Origin: Candidatus Desantisbacteria bacterium CG1_02_38_46
GTDB taxonomy: Bacteria > Desantisbacteria > UBA1551 > UBA1559
Reading direction: 5' to 3'
Assembly (NCBI GenBank): GCA_001871015.1
Contig: MNUO01000132.1
Span: 1 to 18,754 of the forward strand
DNA length: 18,754 nt
The stretch's first letter is position 1. Each line of letters starts with the position of its first letter. The notes beneath the pieces were generated by a model, which ran no database searches, was not told the DNA's origin, and saw only the letters and a list, made by a program, of their open reading frames with translations. Of this stretch, positions 13,156 through 18,754 are shown piece by piece. The position numbers and the translations under genes are program-made.

Positions 13156-13296
13156 ATGAGTTACGGAATTTTTGATTTAATTGCAGAAACGTGTGACAAA
13201 ATGGATAATGAGCAAGTTGAAAATTTCAAAAAAAGTATAAATCAATTATTAAATTCAATCATGGAAGACAAAAATGAAAGCAAAAAACACATTTAG
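13156..13296 (+). CDS. 46-aa hypothetical protein
   Basis: Starts at an ATG two bases after the previous stop. It reads MSYGIFDLIAETCDKMDNEQ and continues with a lysine-rich helix (ENFKKSINQLLNSIMEDKNE). It is mostly helical and unrecognised. The support is its exact fit between neighbours: 2-base gap before, and a 23-base overlap with the next gene in another frame. There is no clear ribosome site, so it would depend on coupling. Confidence 0.55.
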   Translation: MSYGIFDLIAETCDKMDNEQVENFKKSINQLLNSIMEDKNESKKHI

Positions 13297-13450
13297 AGAT
13301 TTGAGGAAACTCAAAACAGAAGAACTATTGCAGGAATGGGAAAGTTTAGAGCAACAAATACATTCAATTGGTTGCTACGGAATGTTTGAGTTAAAATTAA
13401 GGATGGCAATAGAGAACGAACTGATTAGAAGAGGTTATCGGGCATATTAA
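13274..13450 (+). CDS. 58-aa hypothetical helical protein
   Basis: Starts inside the end of the previous gene (23-base overlap). The protein begins MKAKNTFRDLRKLKTEELLQ, continues EWESLEQQIHSIGCYGMFEL and ends with the basic LIRRGYRAY. It looks like a small helical hairpin; I know no family. GAAGAC before the ATG is at best a weak ribosome site, so coupling is likely. It is followed after 6 bases by the next gene. Confidence 0.55.
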   Translation: MKAKNTFRDLRKLKTEELLQEWESLEQQIHSIGCYGMFELKLRMAIENELIRRGYRAY

Positions 13451-13456
13451 AATAAA

Positions 13457-13651
13457 ATGGTAAAATGCAGGGAATGCAATAAAGAATACAATCCCTTAAT
13501 AGAGGGGGCGAGCAGTTCGGGTTTTGCAGGATATTGTCGTAAATGTGAATTGAAAATCATAAAAAAAGAATGGGTTAAAATTAGAAGTCTGAAAGGTATA
13601 TCGTTTAATAAAAAAACAAAAGGGAGGTATGGTAAAAATGGAAATAAATGA
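13457..13651 (+). CDS. 64-aa zinc-ribbon protein
   Basis: The N-terminal half has MVKCRECNKEY and, after a Gly/Ser loop, GYCRKCEL: two CxxC pairs (Cys4/Cys7 and Cys27/Cys30) that would hold one zinc. The second half is lysine-rich (KGISFNKKTKGRYGKNGNK), suitable for nucleic-acid binding. It starts 6 bases after the previous stop and its last 14 bases overlap the start of the next gene. It could be a small regulator or anti-regulator of the kind common on phages; this is inference. Confidence 0.65.
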   Translation: MVKCRECNKEYNPLIEGASSSGFAGYCRKCELKIIKKEWVKIRSLKGISFNKKTKGRYGKNGNK

Positions 13652-13961
13652 CTACATAACCGAATTTACTGAAATCCTGGGACATCTGACACTTAGGTTA
13701 AAAGGCACAGAGGGCAAGGTAGGAGTGGCTACAGCAATAATACAAGAAATAAACAAGGACAGGAGAGTAGCAGAAATGAAGAAGGAAAGAGAAACCAGCA
13801 ATAATCCAGTTGCGACAGAAGACCAGAAATCTTACATGCGAGACTTGGGTCTTGAAGTGACAGAAGGATTAACAAAGGCAGAAGCGTCAAAGATACTTTA
13901 TAAGGCTTTAGCGCAGAGGAAGAACGAGTCCTCTCAGATTCCTGCGATAAAGACAAAGTAG
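13638..13961 (+). CDS. 107-aa phage/plasmid-type protein with QKSYMRDLGL...GLTKAEASKIL motif
   Basis: Starts at the ATG at 13638, with GGGAGG about 10 bases upstream; the ATG at 13629 lies too near that site. The N-terminal half is a helix with acidic and hydrophobic residues (MEINDYITEFTEILGHLTLR). The C-terminal half has ATEDQKSYMRDLGLEVTEGL followed by TKAEASKILYKAL. This 'T-x-x-Q-x-x-x-I/M-x-x-LGL ... GLTKAEAS-x-x-I' tail is frequent at the ends of phage and plasmid proteins such as DUF3072-like or single-strand annealing neighbours, where it appears to be a small three-helix module. The exact role is unknown. It is the last gene of the plus-strand cluster. Confidence 0.72.
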   Translation: MEINDYITEFTEILGHLTLRLKGTEGKVGVATAIIQEINKDRRVAEMKKERETSNNPVATEDQKSYMRDLGLEVTEGLTKAEASKILYKALAQRKNESSQIPAIKTK

Positions 13962-13979
13962 GCGGAGGAATATAAAACA

Positions 13980-14022
13980 AAAAGTGCGGGTGCTTCCCTT
14001 GTATTGCCCGCGCTTTTCCTTT
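13980..14022 (+). terminator. Intrinsic terminator of the plus-strand cluster
   Basis: AAAAGTGCGGG (13980-13990) pairs over 11 bases, one G-T, with CCCGCGCTTTT (14007-14017), then CCTTTTC. It lies 19 bases after the last stop codon. The A-rich left flank means it could also work on the minus strand. Confidence 0.8.
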
Positions 14023-14660
14023 TCTTAGCGAGAGCTTTATTAAATAATGCATAGTTGCGAATCCTGTATGACTGATATTGAATATGGGAATAGCACTGCG
14101 TGTTCTGGTGAGCCCGGCATAGACGGGCGAGCCTCATCCCCTCACAAGGGTTTAACCTCCGCTCGCTATTTGCTCCCTACGGATTGCCCCTTGTTCAGTA
14201 TCTTGCTCGGTAGCCGTCGCAATCTATGAAGATAATGAGGGGCTTCACGCCCTCAAGATTGCTTAAGACAGGGTTAGATTAGAGAGTAAAAGAGTAGAGA
14301 GACAATAATGTTCTCCGATATATTAGGCAGGAAAGTAAACAGATAAAAATATTATAGATCATAGAGGAATTGTTTCATCTTAACAGGATGGAGCATTTAG
14401 ACGTTTGTGAAGATTTAGGGTTGATAGAGGGTAAGGTGTTGACATGGGATGTTAATGTAGGGTGGTTTTTGCAGGTAGATTGAATTTATGTTTGAAAGGG
14501 GCGGGGAGTGGATGGTATGTAAGGAGTGGATGGTGGATGGTTTAATTTGGAGTAAGACGTATCTTATTTTTTAGCAGGTGGTTTTTGCCTGTTTGGCTAC
14601 TTAGGTTCTTTGTTGTTTTTGCGTTTTAATGTCGCATCTCAATTAGACTTATTAATGCTT
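14023..14660. other. Non-coding stretch with a GC-richer block and short direct repeats
   Basis: No gene can be supported. The block at about 14100-14280 is GC-richer than its surroundings and holds short self-complementary parts, for example CCCG (near 14110) with CGGG, and ATGAGGGG near 14237 facing CCCCTCA near 14138. This could be a structured RNA or an eroded gene. Further on there are direct repeats: GGAGTGGATGGT at 14505-14516 and 14523-14534 with a partial third copy at 14535-14541, and GGTGGTTTTTGC at 14461-14472 and 14577-14588. Confidence 0.45.
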
Positions 14661-14863
14661 TCTTATGACTTTTTCGTTATGGATATACCCACGAAAAAGA
14701 ATCTAAAAGCTTAAAAAGTCATTCCGAGATGAGTTTGCCTCGCGCATTAGCGAGTTTGCCTCACTCTCCATTCCATTTTTAAGCTTTTTCCCCTTCGGGG
14801 TCGCTTCTTTTTTTACTAACATTCTACTACAAGACTTTGCCCCTTTCTTTTGAGGGCAAAGTC
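14661..14863. repeat. Cluster of perfect, partly exclusive hairpins upstream of the RHH gene
   Basis: CTTTTTCGT (14669-14677) pairs with ACGAAAAAG (14691-14699), but ATGACTTTTT (14665-14674) also pairs perfectly with AAAAAGTCAT (14713-14722). The second pairing excludes the first. AAAAGCTTAAAAA (14705-14717) pairs over 13 bases with TTTTTAAGCTTTT (14776-14788), enclosing two direct copies of GAGTTTGCCTC (14731-14741, 14752-14762). CCCCTTCGGGG follows at 14790-14800 and GACTTTGCCC (14833-14842) pairs with GGGCAAAGTC (14854-14863), the last one about 40 bases before the RHH start. Confidence 0.6.
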
Positions 14864-14900
14864 CCTTAATTATAAAAAAATAAACGGGAGGTAAATGAAA

Positions 14901-15089
14901 ATGGCATACGCAGTAATTATTCCGCCATATTTCCTTAGTGAACTTATGCAGTTGCAAGAGAAATTACAGAAAAGCGTTAAAAGCATAGTTTTAGAAGCGA
15001 TAAGAGAATACATAGACAGGTCATTAACTAATAAAGACGGTGTTTTAATTGATGGAGTAAGGTACCCTCTTCCGCAAAGGGTACCTTAA
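14901..15089 (+). CDS. Ribbon-helix-helix (CopG-like) small DNA-binding protein
   Basis: 62 aa from the ATG at 14901, which has GGGAGG 9 bases upstream; an ATG 6 bases earlier is too close. The first 40 residues fit the RHH pattern: a strand (YAVIIPPYF), a helix (LSELMQLQEKLQ), the turn KSVKS, and a second helix (IVLEAIREYIDRS). RHH dimers bind operators and often control their own gene, plasmid copy number, or a toxin. The extension LTNKDGVLIDGVRYPLPQRV is unusual. No toxin gene follows, so a free regulator is more likely than an antitoxin. The gene stands alone in a hairpin-rich region and its last codons are part of a 10-base perfect hairpin. Confidence 0.75.
   Translation: MAYAVIIPPYFLSELMQLQEKLQKSVKSIVLEAIREYIDRSLTNKDGVLIDGVRYPLPQRVP
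15058..15088. repeat. Perfect hairpin over the end of the RHH gene
   Basis: TAAGGTACCC (15058-15067) pairs with GGGTACCTTA (15079-15088) around 11 bases. Each arm contains GGTACC, itself palindromic. No T run follows, so it is not a classical terminator; the stop codon overlaps the right arm. Confidence 0.6.
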
Positions 15090-15500
15090 AATATAGTCTC
15101 GCCAATGCTTCGCTTGGCTCGGGATTTCGCTGATCGCCCCTTCTGTAATATGATTGGGAAGATATATAAAGAGAGGAAGGATTAAAAAGATAGATAGAGA
15201 ACGGACTTTAGCTAAAGGTAAGATAGTCGGCATAGCCGAAGGATATTGGCCTTCAGCAAAAGGCATAAAAGCCGCTCTCATCCTTCGAGCTGGGCATTTA
15301 AGCCTTTTGGTCTCGGACTGCCTTTCGGCCTTTACCGAGAAGCATTGAAGGTGCCTTCGGCAAACTATGCGAGCTTCTCGGTCAGAGTTAGAATGAAAGA
15401 CGAAAGAGAATATACGAAAAGTGTCGGTTAGCGCTCATGAAATCGCTTACGAATTAAATAAGGCATTGGTAATGGTTAAAAGGTATAAGCGGTAAGACAT
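15090..15500. other. Non-coding, GC-richer hairpin-dense stretch
   Basis: No gene is supported. Pairings include GCCAA/TTGGC around TTCG near 15100-15118, CGAAGGAT (near 15237) with ATCCTTCG (near 15280), AAAAGGC (near 15259) with GCCTTTT (near 15302), and ACCGAGAAGC (15334-15343) with GCTTCTCGGT (15372-15381), which encloses TGCCTTCGGCA. The density of nested stems with TTCG-type loops suggests a structured RNA or clustered palindromic elements. Confidence 0.45.
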
Positions 15501-15510
15501 AGGAAAGAGA

Positions 15511-15530
15511 GAAATTTCAGTCAGAAATTT
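15511..15530. repeat. Palindromic repeat copy 2 (GAAATTTCAGTCAGAAATT)
   Basis: Identical over 19 bases to the copy at 12293-12311, here with one more arm base. Same orientation by symmetry. Confidence 0.6.
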
Positions 15531-15564
15531 AAGTTTTGATAAGAAGGTAATGGTTTCACCAGAA

Positions 15565-15652
15565 TATAGATAAAGTTAAGATAAGAATGTGAAGTTAGAA
15601 CGAAAAGGTGGAAGATAATAAATGAAGAATCTTGGTATAGATAAAGTTAAGA
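15565..15652. repeat. Direct repeat TATAGATAAAGTTAAGA, two copies
   Basis: The 17-base unit occurs at 15565-15581 and 15636-15652, 71 bases apart, in DNA with no supported gene. Such spacing could be an iteron-like or recombination signature, or chance duplication. Confidence 0.55.
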
Positions 15653-16196
15653 ATATGAATTTTGTAATATGTGATAAAGGTAATGAATTGTGCATTGTGT
15701 AGGTTTGTGATACACCCAAAGCCGCCCATCCTGGATTGACGCCTGGTGGCGGCTTTATGTAGATACGGTTGAATACGGTAGGATAAGGTTGAAATAGTAA
15801 AATATGTTATAAAATAAGGGGAATGTTTTGTTTCAGGAATAAGAGAGAAGAAATGAATTCGAGAAACAGAAACAAAAGGCCTTCTAGACCCTAACAGCAA
15901 TTCTGGATAACGAAAACGAAGGGGGGTGGTATATTTCTCATCTCAGGACAAAACCATACCTCTATGGCCCTGGAAATGGCTGCAAAGGGGTGAATCTGGA
16001 CAGAATCATCCTGTTTTTACTCACCCGGGCACAGGACTACTCTCTGTGCAGTTTATACGTAGAGCCTATTATATTATAAAGGAAAAATATATATCTTATC
16101 TATCATATATATCCTACCACCGTTAAATTTATAAATAAATATATTGAAATACTTTCATTATATACTGCCTGACGCATACACTCCACTCTCTACTCT
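15653..16196. other. Intergenic stretch with one strong hairpin; no gene supported
   Basis: AAAGCCGCC (15718-15726) pairs perfectly over 9 bases with GGCGGCTTT (15748-15756) around a 21-base loop. The rest is AT-rich with short repeats of ATACGGTTGA / ATACGGTAGG near 15770-15790. An open frame at 15926-16126 begins on a GTG next to a poor ribosome site and is not convincing. Confidence 0.45.
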
Positions 16197-17288
16197 TCAG
16201 GCAAACCTCAACTGCAAAACCACGTTCAGCATTTCTGGTTCAAAGAGATGGGTTATACGGTTAGTGTATGTCCTGTTGACCTTTACCTGTGAAATAAGAA
16301 TCAGGCCGCTTGCCTGCAAATAGCTGAGAGCTGTGCAGAAATGGGTATAAGAGAAAGGGTCCTCGCCTTTGTCCAGGCTTATTTTTCTGTATCTCTGGTA
16401 CACGCTTCTGGCGTATCCTTCCTTTTCTTCCTGAATCGCCTGCAGGATAAGAATCATCCTGTCGTTCAAGCCCTGGATTAATTCCCGGATTATGTCCCGG
16501 CGCGCCCTTTCAAAAGCATCCTCTACCTTCAAGTCTGTTTCAGTAGCACAGTAAAAAAGAGTCTTTATGGCCATGCGGACATCACTGTTTGTCTGCTGCG
16601 CTGTAATTGCCGCTACCTGCCGCAACATTCCCTCATCGTAATCCACCATTCCTTTCTCTGCTCGCTGCTTCAAAATTTCAAATATCTGGATGGCATTATA
16701 TGGCTTAAAATATGTTACCTCCATCTGAAGGCTTGAACGGCAGGTCTCATCTACTTCTCGGAGAAATCTGGGATTATTCGAAAGAAGAATAAGCATTACA
16801 TTAGATTTGGACCGGTTGCTGAAATAGAGTATTTCTTTTCTCGGATCCTTTGGCGACAGCATGTCTATTTCATCCAATACCAGAACAGTTTTGTCTTTAA
16901 ATTTTTGCTCAAAACTATTTTCTAATTCTGATAAAGATAATCCCCTTGCCTGCATATCAAGTAGATATGCCAAAATCTTAAAGGAAGTATTGTAACTACG
17001 CACATTCACATATTTGAAAGAAAGATCGTACTCTTTTTCAAAAAGTTTCTGAAGGAATTTGAGTATCGAGGTCTTCCCACAACCCGAAGAACCTAGGATG
17101 CAGATATTATTCGGGATAAAAGTTTTCTTGTACCTCAGAATAGCGTCAATCAGAGGTCCAACTTCCTCCCTCATTAAAGGTTTCTCGGGAATATAATTAA
17201 AGGTATCGAAAACAAGAAAATCTCTAATTTTTTTACTCTCAGTTTCCACTCTTTCCTCTCTACCCTTTAGATACTGCTCAATGTCCAT
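16197..17288 (-). CDS. Orc1/Cdc6-like AAA+ ATPase
   Basis: 363 aa from the ATG at 17288, 6 bases after GAGGTG; a GTG 9 bases earlier overlaps that site. The AAA+ core (about 25-245) has Walker A GSSGCGKTS (about 66-74), Walker B VLVLDEIDML (about 135-144), sensor 1 LLSNNPRFL and, in the lid, sensor 2 SDVRMAIKTL (about 235-244). A C-terminal winged-helix domain follows (about 255-360: LQAIQEE, YQRYRKIS, YTHFCTALSYLQASGLI). This order, and the wording of each motif, is that of archaeal/eukaryotic Orc1/Cdc6 initiators, with the size right for archaeal ones. In this bacterial context it probably loads or positions a replication or partition complex of the element. It is in one unit with the truncated HerA-like gene upstream, 82 bases away. 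A transposon-type AAA ATPase is the alternative, but the winged-helix tail argues for Orc1/Cdc6. Confidence 0.87.
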   Translation of the reverse strand: MDIEQYLKGREERVETESKKIRDFLVFDTFNYIPEKPLMREEVGPLIDAILRYKKTFIPNNICILGSSGCGKTSILKFLQKLFEKEYDLSFKYVNVRSYNTSFKILAYLLDMQARGLSLSELENSFEQKFKDKTVLVLDEIDMLSPKDPRKEILYFSNRSKSNVMLILLSNNPRFLREVDETCRSSLQMEVTYFKPYNAIQIFEILKQRAEKGMVDYDEGMLRQVAAITAQQTNSDVRMAIKTLFYCATETDLKVEDAFERARRDIIRELIQGLNDRMILILQAIQEEKEGYARSVYQRYRKISLDKGEDPFSYTHFCTALSYLQASGLILISQVKVNRTYTNRITHLFEPEMLNVVLQLRFA

Positions 17289-17370
17289 CAATATCACCTC
17301 GTTTAAACTACACTTAACGCATAAACCACTGGCGATTTATAAACTTTTGCATTTCTAACATATTAGTGGT

Positions 17371-18681
17371 CTATAGTTCTGAAATAGATTTCTCCTGATT
17401 TTCCAGCAATTTCCTTGTCTGGTCGGTGAGCCGAATAATTCGTAACCTACCATTTTGAGTGGGCAAATCCTCCTGCAGAAACAATCCCTTGGCAAGCAGG
17501 CACCTTTTTATCTTATCCCCCTGCCTGCAGCTTATATGCATTCGATTATATCGTTCTACTGTACCACTACGTGGATAATTGAAAACATCCAAGAGAAATT
17601 GTTTTTCTCTTTCAGAAAGAGTGTTTGCAGGCTCGCTTGCCTTGTCCTGCACTTCGATGGATTCATTTTCTGAACCTTCCACCAACTGAGGTTGGAAATT
17701 TGAAAAATAGGTTTTCATCCTTCTTTTAATAAAGGTATCATCTACACTCCCTTTTTGAATTGGAAATTCTGGTATGTGTATCATAAACGGTGAAAGAATC
17801 CTACCCTGCAGTTTTACAATTGCCTCTCCCACTTCGAGTTTTCCCAAATATTCTTTCTGCTCATTATCAAGTAGCATAGCGCTCGCCGCAGAAGACACAT
17901 CCTGTTTATTTTTTAGATTCATAGCTATCGTGCAATAACTATTTGCCATTGCTACTGGCGAAATCTGAGATGGCATTTGATCCACTACAACGAAGGATTG
18001 ATTCAACTCTCTTAATTCCTTAATTGCGACTATAATCACTGACTCCCCACCAAAGAGACTATGCCTCTCTCCACTCAAAATATGGTGCGCCTCTTCGCAG
18101 ATTATGCAGTGTGAAAAATTCTCTCTTTCCGGCCGGGTCAATCTGTAATCATGAATCCAGAGGATTAAGGATTCAATAAAAAATATTTTGTCAGATTGCG
18201 TGAGAGCGTCCAGCTCAAGAATTACCTTTTGTTTAAGGATTTCTTCCATACCATAGTTCTGCCCACTGTTTACAACACTGTCCATACTGCCAAAACACAG
18301 GGAGGCAGTAGCCCTCATAGCACTCGTGAGCCAATTGGTTTCTCTGCCTTGTGCAGGATAGTTTTTAAGCCATTCGTGAATGTCGCGGAACGTAGGATAT
18401 TTCGTCGCGTTTCCTGTATATATCCCATACTTTTTGTATGCATCGTCTATTGCCTGCTGCAGAAGGTAAATAACTCCGTTCCCAAGGCAGTATGCATGCG
18501 CTATAACCTCAATTAATTTCTTAAGCCATGCCTTTGGATCTGCATCAGGAGGAGGAATCAAAGGATTAAACCTAAATGGAGAAATGTTTCGCCCAACTGT
18601 AAACACCAGTAAATCTTCGAATTCAGGCCTCGTCATCAAGTCTTTTCCATTCCTCTTCCAATTTGAATTACCCCGCGGCAA
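17371..18681 (-). CDS. HerA-like ATPase missing its Walker A half (5'-truncated)
   Basis: 436 aa from a TTG; the ATG at codon 16 is an alternative. Residues about 20-320 match the middle and second half of a HerA/DUF87 ATPase: FRFNPLIPPPDADPKAWLKK, a long helical insert, HCIICEEAHHIL at about 190-201 as Walker B, LNQSFVVVDQMPSQIS and GEAIVKLQGR. A winged-helix tail (about 355-425) matches the part of the 712-aa protein that precedes its nuclease-like domain. The Walker A loop and about 150 preceding residues are absent. Upstream the frame meets a stop close to the window edge, and the junction is a set of perfect hairpins. A further frame (KLEEEWKRL) just before the start looks coding, so a frameshift or hairpin insertion may have split a full gene. 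Without Walker A it cannot hydrolyse ATP alone. It is co-transcribed with the Orc1/Cdc6-like gene. Confidence 0.72.
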   Translation of the reverse strand: MPRGNSNWKRNGKDLMTRPEFEDLLVFTVGRNISPFRFNPLIPPPDADPKAWLKKLIEVIAHAYCLGNGVIYLLQQAIDDAYKKYGIYTGNATKYPTFRDIHEWLKNYPAQGRETNWLTSAMRATASLCFGSMDSVVNSGQNYGMEEILKQKVILELDALTQSDKIFFIESLILWIHDYRLTRPERENFSHCIICEEAHHILSGERHSLFGGESVIIVAIKELRELNQSFVVVDQMPSQISPVAMANSYCTIAMNLKNKQDVSSAASAMLLDNEQKEYLGKLEVGEAIVKLQGRILSPFMIHIPEFPIQKGSVDDTFIKRRMKTYFSNFQPQLVEGSENESIEVQDKASEPANTLSEREKQFLLDVFNYPRSGTVERYNRMHISCRQGDKIKRCLLAKGLFLQEDLPTQNGRLRIIRLTDQTRKLLENQEKSISEL

Positions 18682-18754
18682 GCCGCGGGGAGTCTTATGC
18701 TCGCTTCGGCTTGAAATCGAGCCGAAGCTGCGCAGGATTGCTTACGGCAATCCT
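18671..18754. repeat. Three consecutive perfect hairpins at the window edge
   Basis: CCCCGCGG/CCGCGGGG (18671-18678 with 18683-18690), GCTTCGGCT/AGCCGAAGC (18703-18711 with 18720-18728) and AGGATTGC/GCAATCCT (18734-18741 with 18747-18754). They are much richer in GC than the neighbouring gene and interrupt the 5' end of the HerA-like frame. Confidence 0.7.

Noticed and set aside
13729-14229. Frames on both strands around the terminator (minus 13729-14052 and 13934-14137, plus 14047-14229)
   Set aside because: They run through the terminator hairpin or the opposite strand of a supported gene, and none has a ribosome site.
14398-14484. Short plus-strand frame beginning MEHLDVCEDLG
   Set aside because: No adequate ribosome site and too short to support without homologs.
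14830-14880. Promoter for the RHH gene (TTGAGG with TATAAA)
   Set aside because: The spacer is only 15 bases and the predicted start would fall on the ribosome site.
15421-15495. 24-codon plus-strand frame with a protein-like end (ELNKALVMVKRYKR)
   Set aside because: Coding-like, but there is no ribosome site, the start is an isolated GTG and no neighbour is linked to it; it may be a gene remnant.
15595-15900. 101-codon minus-strand frame
   Set aside because: Composition is that of translated AT-rich non-coding DNA, with a strong hairpin inside and no ribosome site.
15926-16126. 66-codon plus-strand frame after GGGGGGTGG
   Set aside because: The start is a GTG inside the purine run with no spacing, the protein shows no recognisable features, and no neighbour supports it.
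1-18754. tRNA, rRNA or CRISPR arrays
   Set aside because: No cloverleaf-like segment, no rRNA-like stretch and no regularly spaced repeats were seen by eye; a weak tRNA could be missed without a scan.

Overview
The window looks like part of an integrated or extrachromosomal mobile element in an uncultivated bacterium; I cannot name the lineage. The bacterial assignment rests on strong Shine-Dalgarno sequences before nearly every gene and on two textbook sigma-70 promoters: TTGATT-17-TATATT before the recombinase, and TTGACT-16-TATAAT before the long zinc-ribbon gene. The DNA is AT-rich. The mobile character rests on a large serine recombinase, two HerA-type ATPases, a ribbon-helix-helix regulator and a run of small orphan genes of phage or plasmid type. 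An Orc1/Cdc6-like ATPase at the right side is an archaeal-flavoured replication gene, unusual in such a setting.

Layout. At 1-2043 (minus) lie the first codons of a possible DNA methyltransferase, a terminator and a large serine recombinase. At 2167-9403 (minus) is one long, closely spaced operon. In transcription order it holds an unknown 106-aa protein, a Trp/Pro repeat protein, a 12-cysteine RING/FYVE-like zinc protein, a HerA-type ATPase with a nuclease-like tail, two glycine-zipper membrane proteins, a ubiquitin-like protein ending in Gly, an E2-like protein, a JAB(JAMM)-E1 fusion and two small unknown proteins. At 9657-11970 (minus) is a 714-aa protein built from a duplicated zinc-ribbon module. 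Its leader has a promoter, a 25-codon open frame and an overlapping intrinsic terminator. At 12346-13961 (plus) are six small genes closed by a terminator. Between 14022 and 16196 there is one small RHH gene and otherwise hairpin-rich non-coding DNA. At 16197-18681 (minus) are the Orc1/Cdc6-like ATPase and a HerA-like gene that lacks its Walker A half and abuts three perfect hairpins at the window edge.

How the genes may work together. The central operon has the parts of a ubiquitin-like conjugation pathway: modifier, E1, E2, a JAB peptidase domain fused to the E1, and a binuclear treble-clef candidate for an E3 or adaptor. They are co-encoded with a DNA-pumping ATPase and membrane proteins. 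Known bacterial Ubl-E2-E1-JAB operons act in anti-phage defence. Here the partners suggest a version tied to DNA handling at the membrane, for defence or for element maintenance and transfer. The conjugation part is supported by motifs; the role is inference.
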